Shown here: positions 1 to 11,492 of the stretch, in pieces
Position numbering within the stretch: the first letter of the stretch is position 1
Layout of the letters: each line of letters begins with the position of its first letter
NCBI GenBank assembly: GCA_902805475.1
Contig: CADCSX010000003.1
Coordinates: 2,232,001 to 2,296,000 of the forward strand
Length of the DNA stretch: 64,000 nt
Origin: Entonaema liquescens
Lineage: Eukaryota; Ascomycota; Sordariomycetes; Xylariales; Xylariaceae
Reading direction: 5' to 3'
The notes under the pieces: generated by a model
The model's database searches: none
Told to the model about the DNA's origin: nothing
Seen by the model: only the letters and a program-made list of their open reading frames with translations
Made by a program: the position numbers and the translations under genes

Positions 1-338
<338 letters not shown>

Positions 339-1816
339 TGTGGAATCCTCTGTTGATGTAAGGTAAACAGAAGACGGGGAAGACTAGGCTCGGCGTTAGT
401 GGGGGAGGTGACTAAATATTAGAAAGAAAAAAAAAATATGCAGATTGGTACTTTGCACCCTCGATACGGATTGTTGGAAGATATATCGAGAAGCGGGCAG
501 ACGTACTTGATGTTATCGAAGGTGGAAGATGGCGAACGGTAATATGGGGTGATCGTAAAACAGTCGTTGAAATGATGAGCGGGCTAATGTTTTTTGAGAG
601 TTTCGAGAGGCGGCGGGACCTGGCAAGAAGATCTAATAAGGTTGGGTTTCCCTCAGAAAAAAAAAATCGGGCGCACTGTTGCGGGGCGGCACGTGATCCT
701 CTGGGCATTAACAGAAATGGGCTACAATGACGCACATTTGAGGTAGGAAAGGACCTTCTAGATGTATTATTGATAACAAATGCATGTACCTAAGCTGACC
801 AAAATCGCTACTTAAGGTACTCGCATCCTTCTATCAATTGCCTACAAGGTACTTGAATCTATGGTTGTCAGGAACGACCTATCTGCACGTATTAAATTGA
901 GTAAATATAGGTGACCGGGAAGTTGCTACTGTGTTGATCTTGATTTTGATTTCTATTTATTTTGATAGGTGCCTCCTGTTTTTTTGTCAGTCTAAATCAT
1001 GAGCATTACAAATGCAAGGTACCTTTTAAAAAGTACATTTGTAATAATGGAATCAGCCTCGTGGCGTCTCAAGAAAAAAAAATTTAAGATTTCCGTTGCT
1101 GCTGTTGCTACCAACCATTGTTTAAACTATGGAATTTGGCGCTTATCTATCGCTTTCCATAGCAACCATTGAATCCTTTTACGAGTGATATTCCATAGGA
1201 CCACTTGGAATCTCGATTTCCTCCTCTCTTTGACTCATCTCGATAGGCAGCACACGATGTTTGGATTGATAGATGGGACCCAATAGCTATTTAAGGTAGT
1301 GTCCTTATTTTTATTTTTATTTTCACTTATTTTTTTTAGGCGTGGACATCAGGCAACTAGCAGGGGAGTTGCGGCAAACTCGCCGGATATTTAGGTAGAT
1401 TTTACCAGCTTGTAACACTACGAGCCCAACGACTTCTGTAGAAGTAGGCTGGGTACTGTTTAGGTCAACCAAAGCTTAATTGTGTCTCATAAGGCTTTTG
1501 GATGTTTGTTGGTGCGGTCACCTCTTGCTTAGGTAGATACATGGACTAAGCCTGTTTCCAGAGCTGCCTAGTCGTGCCGTACGAATACATAGCCATACCT
1601 GAATCATAGTCAAAACCTAGGCAGACAGAAGCCAATGATTATCAATCAGGTTTAACTCGTTAATCCGTTAAAAACGCCTTAGCCTTGCCTGACGCTGTCT
1701 CGATGTAATAAAAGAAAAGGAAGGCCTCGTAATGCAACGCGTAGTAGCATCCGCATCCGCATCTAGAATAGAATCAATGGTTCAACACCACTTGAAATAT
1801 TTAGAACGTTTGCGAT
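339..1816. other. intergenic spacer (Ran / Nas2)
   Basis: About 1.5 kb with no gene I can support. It should hold the Ran promoter (the minus-strand gene starts at 338). It is AT-rich with short A and T runs (for example around 421-436 and 656-667) and several TACCT/AGGTA words. Open frames here show no recognisable protein. Confidence 0.6.
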
Positions 1817-2691
1817 TTATAGCGGCAGGATATGACATCCCAGCAAACCTCTTCCTCCCCAATTCCGCCGTGGAGTCAAATTTAGCTGCAGCTCTTGCCT
1901 TTGGTTGGTGTCTACTCGACGGGTTACCTTAACCAGAATCCTTTGCTGTGTTGATAATTAGTCTTATGATCTCTGCCTGGGCGCTATGGATGAATGTAGG
2001 GTTCGACTTACGCCTTCATTTCCTTGAACACATTCTGCGACTTTCTTGAGGCCATCATGGTTTCCCCTATTAACGTAGCCGAAATTTCGAATTTCGTCAC
2101 CGGGTTTCAAGCCAGCCGACTCTGCCGGGCTGCCTGCAACGACACTATTCACCTTCGCAAAAGGCTCCTCTAGAGTTGCTGGAATCGAGTCGCCCAGTAT
2201 CCCCGCACGATTCGCTGAAGTGAGCACAACATCATCATCTTGGATGCTTGCAAAGTGTTCGTGGAGATGTTTCTCTATCGCATTAAGAAGGTCTTTATAA
2301 TCGTTTTTCAGGTGAATGATTCGAGCTCGGGTGGTGCGTACTATGGAGGAGTTTAGCTAGATTTCGAGACCGCCCCTAACAGGAACCACATACTTTGAGC
2401 GACGTCAATGTCTGCCCGAGGGAACCCATCGGCCGTAGTCAAAGATGTTTCCATATTAACCCCGTGCTGCAGATGGAATTAGGACCAACGTTACAGTGAG
2501 CATGGACAGCGGTCACTAACCGAGTCAAGTACACCACTGAGGGCTTTTAGTTCGGCTTCTATATCATCTTTCTTGGCCTGAAGTTCAGCAAATGAAAGAT
2601 GTTTTGTGTTTCCGTTTGTTAGCGGCCGTGATGAAGGTCCCGCAGGAACGGTTGGTGCGTGGATGTTGTCCATTCTTAAGGGAAGGCCCAT
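1817..2691 (-). CDS. nas2: 26S proteasome assembly chaperone Nas2 (PSMD9/p27 type, PDZ domain)
   Basis: Nas2/p27 binds the Rpt5 C-terminus and chaperones assembly of the proteasome base. There are four exons: 2691-2521, 2466-2394, 2340-2012 and 1945-1817. The phases match throughout (702 nt, 233 aa). Exon 1 carries the coiled-coil LSFAELQAKKDDIEAELKAL. Exons 2-3 carry FPRADIDVAQIRTTRARII, a Nas2 hallmark. A PDZ domain follows, with FAKVNSVVAGSPAESAGLKP and then GDEIRNFGYVN, where the GSPAESAGLKPGD loop is typical. Exon 4 ends with the conserved LTPRRNWGGRGLLGCHILPL. A second in-frame Met (MDNIHAPTV, codon 7) is equally likely as the start and is the usual N-terminus of the family. The protein length is normal. 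Confidence 0.93.
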
Positions 2692-3993
2692 GATAATATC
2701 AGATGGGTTAATTCATCACATGCTAGGCATTGGAAGAAGAAGAGACCAGAATCCCCATGCGCTTTGACCAGGACTAGTTAATGGTTGAAGTTGAAGTGAA
2801 GTTTAGGCCGGTAGGAAGACGCGTCAAGTGGGATGGCGGGGTTAACTAGGTACCTAAAAGGTACCTGGGTAAGTGCATATTATAAGTAATAGGTAGCTGC
2901 TTTGAAAGCGGGTAACTGCTTTGCATGCCTCCTAAGGTTAGGTGGGTAGGTATCTAAGGCACGTATATTTTAGAGTTAATGTAAGTAGTCCCTACCTTGG
3001 TGGTATTATCTAATGTTCTTATGTTATTATTGAATGTTCGTGTTCCTTAAGTTCGTGAGAGATATTTGTTCTGGGTTGCCTTTACTATGACCAAAAAAAA
3101 GGAATGTCTACCTACACTCATATACTGCTCAAAGAGTCATACCTATGCCAACAATACTGTTGGTGGGATCTCCTCTAAACATATTTCCTTCACATGGCTC
3201 TTATATATCCATTTTTTAAAGCAAGGTGCTATTCGGGTACGACTTGAAGTTATTCTAAAACTAATAGTGTATTCTTAGACATGAACGTGTATGCTAAAGC
3301 AATGTATTTTCAGCGACGTATATTGCGAGAATAACGATAGTTATATTAATATGACTAGCCAAGTTGTTACCAAGGTAAAGATACTCTACCTCTAGTGTGA
3401 TTTAGGCTTATAATATAATTGAGACGTATTTTGGACATGTCACATGGAAGTGTGTCATTCACTCAAATTATGTAGGTAGCTGGTTTGCTGTCAGAAACGG
3501 ACTCAATTGAGATATACATGAGGTAGTTGTAAGTGCCTAAAATATGTAATGTTTGCCCCTAACCCCTGCAGTTCCAACCTGCCGGATATGCACAGTACAT
3601 AACTGCTAGGCGGCATCTTGCAGATGAAGCTTACAATTTTAGCGAGTCGTTCGCCTAATTGAGTTGTGATGTGCAACATGACTTACACGTCTAGCCGCGT
3701 CCTACTTCCTTAAATTCGTACTCGGCTCTCTCGGTAACCTCTGAATGTCAAAAATACAAACATACGTAATAGATAGATGCACAGTGATATCTTGGCAGGG
3801 GAAACGCTGAATCAGGCTGATGAAGGATTCGACTTAAAACAAGGTATTTGCGCGTTGGATCCACGTAATTCGTGAAGATCGGGAACGGTTCTACTCAGTT
3901 TTTTTCAACAACAAAACTCGGTACAATCCCGAGATATTTCAAAACTTCGCATCATCCGGTCCGGGTCAAAGCTACATCCACAAATCACCCAAA
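2692..3993. other. intergenic spacer, divergent (Nas2 / secreted protein)
   Basis: AT-rich region between two divergent genes. It contains clustered TAGGTA/GGTACC words, for example a pair of AGGTACCT palindromes near 2848-2870. A 70-codon open frame at 3066-3278 resembles nothing and I do not call it. The last 100 bases should be the promoter and leader of the downstream gene. Confidence 0.55.
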
Positions 3994-4562
3994 ATGCACG
4001 CAGTCACGCTCCTGGGCCTTTTGGCTGTACCGGCCGCTTCGAAGCCCTTGAAATATGCCGTCCCCTTCAGCCTCAAGGCCACCGACTGCATATTCCCGGC
4101 CAATTATACTGTCTCCAACTTCACCATCTACACAGATAAATTTGACAGCGCCAAAAACAGTACCTCGTTCCTTTACGATGATCCGAGTACTGGGATCAAT
4201 ACCAGCTGTAGCCGCAATTCAACCTCGAAGCTTCACGGCTCTAACCGATGGCCCTGCGATGACCCGAACGTCGCATTTATCTACCAGACGACTGGTATCG
4301 TAGGTCTAACCCTCATCGAAGCTGCGTGTCCTGGCAAGTAAGTAAATCATTTCTGTGTCAACTCGCTAAGATACCCGACGCAATAACGATACTAAGATGG
4401 CTAACCAAAAAAATCAGCACTCCTCAATTTGAAGCGTCGGGTCTCATCAGACCAAATCTGACATGCACAAATTCCACTTCCGGAACTACCTGTGTGGCCA
4501 AGCAATCTCCCATCATAGGAGATTTCGACAGTCTCCAACCTGCACCACCATCTTCCCGTTAA
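3994..4562 (+). CDS. small secreted cysteine-containing glycoprotein, possible AA1-like fold
   Basis: A predicted 162-aa secreted protein of unknown function. Exon 1 is 3994-4337, the intron is 4338-4417 (donor GTAAGT, branch CTAAC at 4401-4405, acceptor AATCAG) and exon 2 is 4418-4562. The phase is kept across the junction. Residues 1-16 (MHAVTLLGLLAVPAAS) form a short signal peptide. The mature part has several N-x-S/T sequons (NYT, NFT, NST, NTS) and a handful of cysteines, consistent with disulphide bonding. The pattern of aromatic and TDC...NYTVSNFTIYT residues near the N-terminus recalls the small beta-rich AA1-like secreted proteins of ascomycetes, but this is resemblance by eye. It could be a cell-surface protein or a host-interaction protein. 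The sequence does not decide. Confidence 0.7.
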
Positions 4563-5362
4563 GTGTTAATAGAAGGCAGATAGGAGGGAAATGGCAAATT
4601 GATATTCTCCAAAACACGTAATTATCGTATGAACTCATGGTTGGAACTGAACATAGGGCTTACTTAATGGGGCATTCCTATACCAAAATGGCGTTGAAGT
4701 TACTTCTATAGCTAGGTAGATAAAAAGCCACTTCATCAATAATTAATTAATTGATCGATTAATTGAGGCTCAATCAAGATTCTCACTACTTGTGTTAGTT
4801 TGAAGACTTATTAGGCGTATTGCGGGGATAGCGGAATTCCCGACCTGGGTACCTATAGGTACTGTAGGTACATCTAATGGTATACCCCGCGTTACCAACT
4901 GCTACGTACATACAGGTAATACATGAGAATACCTATGCCGTTTAGCAGCAGCAGTTTCCCATTGGCCATAATGCTTACCTACCTCGTCATTTCCTTGACA
5001 TATAACAAGAGCCGTGTACGCATTGGGTTGGGCAGGTGAGCTCCAGCAATAGCCGGATCGTCGTGAAGACAAGGGATGGTCCTCGTCTCATCTGTCAACT
5101 TCCTTCAACGTTATCCCCTTCCAACCATTTTTTAACTTTAAAAACAGCACGTGGTCTCAATGAACTAGACCCTGCCGAAAGTATTGGCGCCATGTTTAAT
5201 GCGCCAGTACAACGTTAACCAGACACTTTAGACTTTCGTCACTTTATATAATACCTATTTCACCATTTATCTCCTTATTCAATTCCCTACATCGTAGGCT
5301 ACGAGCCTGTCTTCTCCCCAGGACATGGCTATCCTTGATTTCAATCTCTCAAGCAGAAGATC
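4563..5362. other. intergenic spacer before the lipase gene
   Basis: About 800 bases of non-coding DNA. The stretch 4736-4765 is a run of AATTAATTAATTGATCGATT type alternation. TAGGTAC words cluster at 4848-4872. A short frame at 5036-5218 has only a GTG start and no recognisable content, so I leave it out. Confidence 0.5.
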
Positions 5363-6604
5363 TTGATACTACTAAACCAATCCTATAGCATGTTGCATAC
5401 GATGCTAACTTATTCGTGGTTATTGTACCTAGCAGCCACCGTCGCGGCAGGATCCCCTGTGAGGGATCAATATCCTTTCCGGGAACAAAACGATGCTACA
5501 GCTCCTGATCACATCTCGAAGGGTCTCTTCGCATCGCTCGAGCGTCTTTCACGCCTGGTTGATATAACTTACTGCGTCGGCACCACAGGTATTACACCGC
5601 CTTTCTCCTGCGCATCGCGATGCAAGGAATTCCCAACTCTAGACCTTGTCACGACATGGAACACCGGAGTCCTGATGAGCGATAGCTGTGGATATATTGC
5701 TTTAGATCATGGAGCAAACGGTACTGATGGCGATGACGTCGCGGGCACCAAGAAACAAGGGGCAATCGTTGTCGCGTTTCGTGGTACTTACAGCATAACG
5801 AATACCGTTATAGACCTCAGCACGATTCCTCAGGAATATGTCCCCTATCCATCGCCAGATCAAGGAGGATCGGAACCGCCTAAAGAACCAGAGCATACCT
5901 GTAAAAATTGCACAGTTCATATGGGTTTCCTAGCATCGTGGAATATAGCCCGCACCGTCGTTCTGCCAGCACTCGAGCCATTGCACGAACAATATCCTTC
6001 CTACCCTATTTACCTTGTCGGCCACAGCTTAGGTGGCGCCGTCGCGGCCCTCGCAGCATTAGAGCTTAAAGTCATTTCTGGCTGGGATAACATTGTTGTA
6101 ACAACTTTCGGTGAACCGCGGGTTGGAAATGATGGGTTTGTTAAATACCTGGATTCTGTTTTTGATCTTGATGGCATAGGGGAGCAAAATCAGGCACGAA
6201 CATATCGGCGGGTAACACATGTGGATGATCCCGTACCGTTGCTTCCACTATCCGAGTGGGGATACAGATCTCACGCCGGTGAACTTTTCATTACTAAATC
6301 CAATTTGCCTCCCGAAGTCTCGGATATTCGGCCGTGTACAGGGGATGAGGATTCCAAGTGCATCGCTGGCTCAGTCGGGGAGCCGCTTTCGACGGTTGGC
6401 CAAGCCCTAGCTAAGGAACGAGAACATGATAGTACGATGTGGACCGGAGGATTCTGGGATATCCCTACCCGGTTCAAATTGTGGCAATTGTTCTTCGCGC
6501 ATCGAGACTACTTCTGGAGATTGGGGTTGTGCATCCCAGGGGGGGATCCTATTGATTGGGACAGGGACAAATACCCTAATTTCACGACCAGTGATGAGCT
6601 ATGA
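5363..6604 (+). CDS. secreted class 3 (fungal) triacylglycerol lipase / feruloyl-esterase-like
   Basis: An intronless alpha/beta hydrolase of the fungal lipase class 3 family, up to 413 aa, expected to hydrolyse ester bonds in lipids outside the cell. The nucleophile elbow GHSLGG has its serine at residue 222 (counting from 5363). The catalytic Asp is probably D289 in DDPVPLLP. The catalytic His is probably H380 in FAHRDYFWRLGLC, matching the H..YF..G.C ending of Thermomyces-type lipases. The strand SHAGELF near 303-309 is the usual element between them. Cysteines flank an insert at about 325-335. Three in-frame Mets occur (5363, 5390, 5402); the one at 5402 gives the cleanest signal peptide (MLTYSWLLYLAATVAAGSP), so the true start may be 5390 or 5402. 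The frame is complete to the TGA at 6602-6604. Confidence 0.9.
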   Translation: MILLNQSYSMLHTMLTYSWLLYLAATVAAGSPVRDQYPFREQNDATAPDHISKGLFASLERLSRLVDITYCVGTTGITPPFSCASRCKEFPTLDLVTTWNTGVLMSDSCGYIALDHGANGTDGDDVAGTKKQGAIVVAFRGTYSITNTVIDLSTIPQEYVPYPSPDQGGSEPPKEPEHTCKNCTVHMGFLASWNIARTVVLPALEPLHEQYPSYPIYLVGHSLGGAVAALAALELKVISGWDNIVVTTFGEPRVGNDGFVKYLDSVFDLDGIGEQNQARTYRRVTHVDDPVPLLPLSEWGYRSHAGELFITKSNLPPEVSDIRPCTGDEDSKCIAGSVGEPLSTVGQALAKEREHDSTMWTGGFWDIPTRFKLWQLFFAHRDYFWRLGLCIPGGDPIDWDRDKYPNFTTSDEL

Positions 6605-8686
6605 GTCACAGATGGGTAACACGCTTTGGTTAATCCGAGATGAGAATCGGGGTTATTCTAGCGCCTGAAATCTGTTACGCTCATCGAACGGAGGGGAGCA
6701 AAATTGATAATGCGACCAGAAAAACAATTCATTTAATTAAAATCATCTAACTATGTAGTTGGAAGTAATGTTTAATACACGTATTGACACTTTCTAAATG
6801 AGCACATGCATGGTTCTCAGTATATATAGAGGTACGGATATTACTCGTAGTTTAAATATGTCAAAATGGCGTTATACATAGTAGATGAACTAGAAGTATA
6901 TATGTGGTTGGGTTACCAAGTACGGTAGTGATCACAATTAATCCACGGGTCAGGGGCTACATGCGTATAATCAGACCTGGAAAAGATGTTCACATGTAAT
7001 ACCTATTATGAGGTTACGGAGTACGGTGAACAAACCCGATAGAGTGGGTTTAAGAGGTCATGATGTCTTGGCGATAGTACGGTGAAGTCTGCAGGATGGA
7101 GTGTTGACGGCTCGTGACGGCTCGTGACAGGGACATTTCGACTGACCGCGCTTAATCGCGTGGGATTGACTTTTTCTTGTGGGAGAGGAAGGGGGAACTC
7201 GTGACTAGAAGAAAAGGGTGCCAGCTCAGCCAGGACCACTAGGTAGCCTTGGGAAAAGTGATGACAACGCATGGGACCGACGGACCACACGATGATAAGA
7301 CCCTGCGGCTGGGGGGGTCTCGGAGGGCAGAGTAGTGGGGTTTCTGGATTTCTACATGGTGTAGGGGCAAAGGCGATGCATTCGATACCTACGAAATAGT
7401 AAGTATCTCTCCTATTCGTCCGATGCCCGTCTGATGCTTTTAACCTAGGACATAGTACGAGATGTCCTAGATGCCCATACTAATATAATCACGAGCAGCA
7501 GTGTTGTAAAGAAAACGAGAGATATAGATGATAGTTACGGAATATAAGTTTGGGGGTGGCTTTGCTGAGTGACTGTGAATTATTCAGGAAGTCTGGTTCG
7601 ACGTTCGCATCCCCTTTTCTCGTCTCATTCCGTTGCCGACTCGCGCAAGAACGCTGCAGTAGACATGCGAGTCAGCCACTGGATCATTGGTAGGATCTCA
7701 TGCGACGTTGGCTGATATCTTTCTTGGAGGATGAGACAATCGAATCGCATCCCATCGCATCTATTTTCTATGAATGCCTAGGTTAGATAATTTCCATAGG
7801 TTATTTTATGAAGGTCTAGGTTAAACTCGATTCCTTGACCACCTCTTTTTTTTTTCTCCCTCTTCTCGAGTGGACCAGTTATTTTATTCAAAGGTTGAGG
7901 CGGACGATAGTGGGGAAAAGGCAGGCTACCTATCGTGTAATCTGAATTGAGAACGAATAAAGTTATTGATCCTGCTAACGTCGATACTAATTTACAATAA
8001 TTCTACGTTAGCGGATTGGCTCTCGCAATGTGATCAGGCTTCTTGATGTTTCCAATGCTTACGACCATTCGCGTTCTTGATATTTATTGTTGTTTGTTGA
8101 TTTGTTATTAATATTTTTTGTAGAATGTACCTAGGCAGCTACCTATGTACCTATTAGAAAATGGAAGATTACCTAGGTAGATGTACTGATATGCATGTAT
8201 GTACTTCAGTACTAAATACCTAGGTACTTGATAAGACGTAAGATATCGAGAGAAGATTCCAGGCCGAAGACGGCAATGAGGGGCAAGCAAGCCCTGGAAA
8301 AGATAGAAAGGGTACGGTAGCACAACCTTACTTTACTGGACCAGACGCTAGAAGGGGGTGGAACGTAGGTACCTAAGTACACCTTTTTTCTCGCATTTCT
8401 CGCATTTCTCGCACAAGCCAGGTGCCAAAGTTGGAGACTCAGGCGCAATTTTGGACCTGGCAGCCCTGGCCGCATTTACCATTTACTGATTTCTCCTCCC
8501 GCACCTTAAACCTCGTCGATTTTCAACATCCTTCAAACTTGACGTACCTGTAAACAATCCCGTCCTTCCCTGTTCACCAACTTCTTTTCAATCCTACACC
8601 CAAACAAGTTCATCCTCAATTTCCATTCCTAAATCTTTCTCTTCTATCGCCTCTAGGCTCAGATTCTTCTTCTCAAATCGCCCAAG
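6605..8686. other. long intergenic spacer before the 14-3-3 gene
   Basis: About 2.1 kb without a supportable gene. A 94-codon minus-strand frame at 7006-7290 has no recognisable features. The region holds small tandem duplications (ACGGCTCGTG twice near 7108-7127; TCTCGCATTT about 2.5 times near 8388-8412) and dense TACCTA/TAGGTA words at 8126-8230. The last 200 bases are pyrimidine-rich and probably form the 14-3-3 promoter and leader. Confidence 0.5.
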
Positions 8687-9916
8687 ATGACTACTGAGGT
8701 AAGTTTTCAATACTCCGACTCCCCTTTCCACTCTGCAAGTCTGCCTTGTCTTGGGCTACGCTGCTATTCGCCTCCGCCGCGCCCGCGCACCGCTGTGTAG
8801 CCTTGAGTTGTATCCTTACTTTGCCATTCTATGGATGATGAATTGTGCTAACATTCGCTTTTTACCTTGTAGCGTGAAAGGTTCGTGCCGCATACCCCCG
8901 CCGTATCTTGTTTATGCTTGATGCCGCCTTTTTTAAATGTACCGAGGGGGGGGAATGATAGCCACTGACCAGTATTCTGTAACAGCAAGACTTTCCTGGC
9001 CCGCCTCTGCGAGCAGGCCGAGCGTTATGATGAGATGGTTACCTACATGAAGGAGGTTGCTAAGCTTGGTGGAGAGCTCTCTGTTGACGAGCGCAACCTT
9101 CTGTCCGTTGCCTACAAGAACGTGGTCGGTACCCGACGTGCCTCTTGGAGAATCATCTCGTCGATCGAGCAGAAGGAGGAGTCTAAGGGCTCCGACAAGC
9201 ACGTCTCTACTATCCGCGACTACCGAAACAAGATCGAGACCGAACTCGAGAAGGTCTGCCAAGATGTTTTGGACGTCCTGGACGAGAGCTTGATCCCTAA
9301 CGCTGCCACCGGCGAGTCCAAGGTCTTTTATCACAAGATGTTAGTTCCTTTTTCATTGAGGTGCAGCCTTGTATAACAGCTGTATGCTAACGTTTGCCTT
9401 GCCCCACATAGGAAGGGTGACTATCACCGCTACTTGGCCGAGTTCGCGTCTGGCGAGAAGCGAAAGGTCGCCGCCACTGCCGCCCACGAGGCTTACAAGG
9501 TAAGTTCAAGACATGCTTCCTACACTAATGAATGCTCTAATCTCACATGCCTCCTTTTCTAGAGCGCCACCGACGTTGCACAGACTGAGCTCACCCCGAC
9601 GCATCCTATCCGTCTCGGACTTGCACTTAACTTCTCCGTATTCTACTACGAGATCCTCAACTCGCCCGATCGAGCTTGCCATCTCGCCAAGCAGGCCTTC
9701 GACGATGCCATCGCCGAGCTTGATTCATTGTCTGAGGAATCTTACCGCGACAGCACTCTTATCATGCAGCTGCTCCGTGACAACCTGACCCTGTGGACCT
9801 CGTCGGAGAGCGCCGAGGGTGAGGGTGCCGGCGCCACAGAGGCTGCCAAGGAAGACAAGCCTGCCGAGGAAGCTGAGAAGCCTAAGGAGGATGCCCCTGC
9901 TCCTACCGAGTCTTAG
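8687..9916 (+). CDS. 14-3-3 family phosphoserine/threonine-binding protein
   Basis: 14-3-3 proteins are dimeric helical adaptors that bind phosphorylated partners in signalling, cell cycle and metabolism. There are five exons: 8687-8698, 8873-8880, 8986-9339, 9412-9499 and 9563-9916. They total 816 nt (271 aa) with all phases consistent. Exon 2 is only 8 nt. The protein starts [20 protein letters not shown]. The family signature [20 protein letters not shown] and the C-terminal signature [20 protein letters not shown] are both intact, as is [15 protein letters not shown]. The tail is acidic and Ala/Glu/Pro-rich, as in fungal homologues. The leader is CT-rich, typical of a strongly expressed fungal gene. 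Several filamentous fungi have two 14-3-3 genes, and I cannot tell which paralogue this is. Confidence 0.97.
8873..8880 (+). other. 8-nt microexon of the 14-3-3 gene
   Basis: CGTGAAAG lies between TTGTAG (acceptor) and GTTCGT (donor). It is required to join ATGACTACTGAG to the next exon as MTTERESKTFL. Skipping it would shift the frame, because 8 nt is not a multiple of three. Confidence 0.85.
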
Positions 9917-11492
9917 ACTGCCTTTTATGGTTGACCTCCTTGCCTCAACTGAACATGCATATTCTGTAATACTTTCTGAAGGGCCAGGGTTCTGTTGATA
10001 CCCAACATTGGCAAAAAAGATCTGTAGCATCGGTTGGGGAGGACGGTAAAGGCGTCTGTTTTTTTGAGGCGGGAGCGAAGTTTGAGCAGAATGTCGGTCT
10101 TCACTCGAGGATGCGTCAGTAATAGGCTGCTTTTTAAAGTAGACCTGCTACATGGCAATGCGATAACATTTTCCACAACTATGGCTGTATTTCAACTACC
10201 TCTACCTGTATAGGGGCGGCGAGGGCTCGTTGGTGGTCGTGTGGATGGTTTCATACACGTTTCCCCTGTTTGTTTTTTGTGGTTTTTTGAGATGAGATAT
10301 CTCACGTTTTCCTTTGATCCAGCACCCATTGCAACATCCCTTAGAGTTGACCTTGTACGCCGGTCCTTTACGTATCACGGGAAGATTAGGTAGTTTACGG
10401 GTCTGCTTTCGGGTGGGATTGCGAAATGATCCATGCCTTGATTCACCGACCGAAGAGGTAAAGCTTTGCTTTGCTTATTCATGGCTCGGCTCGAACAGAC
10501 TGCGATACTTAATTAGGCTGGACTTCTGCTTTGATGCGTGTGTTTACTGCATTCGTCAATTGCCCCCGAATCCGCATCCACGCAATGCGTATGCCCCGAT
10601 ATCAGAAATTAAAAAGCAAAATTAACCCTGAAGTACAGGACTTCCCATAATTAGATCTCGTGTGCTTGCAATGTCTTGACTTATTCCTTTTGCCTGTAAT
10701 AACTAGGTTAGTAGATACGTGACTTGATAGTAATATTTTGGTTGGGTTGAGGCAATAAGTACTAGGTATATTCCAAGTACCTACCAACTACCTAATAACC
10801 CAACCCAAGCTTCTATCCTTATCTCGACAACTATTCGTAGTTGTTTTCCATAATCCAATAGCTACCCATTATAGATCTGTCACGATTGCCTAAATGCTAG
10901 ATCTGACACATTCTCAGATCAGTCTTATAAGGTGGTTTTATTCAGTAATAACTACCTTCCATATTAATATTGATTTTAGGTACCTAGGTTATTAAGATAC
11001 CTAACGTAGGATGCACCGCTGGCTTATCTCACGTGAAATAGAGTTACAGGTTACTACCTGCTCCGCTGCTGCGTAAATAAATACCTATAGTTTCGGAGAC
11101 GTTAGTCTCAGCCTCATAAGTACACGGGAACCCCCCACTTGCAACTGACCCTCTTTTCCATTGGAAGATAACAAAAGATAGCGCACTCTCCCCACAATAG
11201 AATTTAACCAATTTGATCCATCAATTCGCAGGGCTGATCCTAGGAAAGCCAAGGCCAACGTCACAGGGCCAACTTTCAACAGTGACTTCCCCCAAGAGCA
11301 TGTGCTCCTGCATTTAACGAAGTTTAACAACCCCGTAACTCAAACATGTGGATGCCGCCTCGGTGTATTTTCCGTTCAACCGCTTAAATCGCAAGAATCG
11401 CAAGAATCGCAAACTTCTCAAAGGTAGCATGTGCTACTTCTTAAAACAGCTGTTGTCATCTTCTTTCTATCCTGCTGTCCTGTTAGTTCAGC
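9917..11492. other. intergenic spacer (14-3-3 / synaptojanin)
   Basis: The first 200-300 bases are probably the 14-3-3 3' UTR. The rest shows no gene. TACCTA/TAGGTA words recur at 10770-10800 and 10976-11005. A 9-bp unit (AATCGCAAG) is repeated three times near 11387-11411, just upstream of the next gene. Confidence 0.5.

Noticed and set aside
1732..1932. Short plus-strand frame
   Set aside because: Overlaps the last exon of the minus-strand Nas2 gene, which has a conserved C-terminus.
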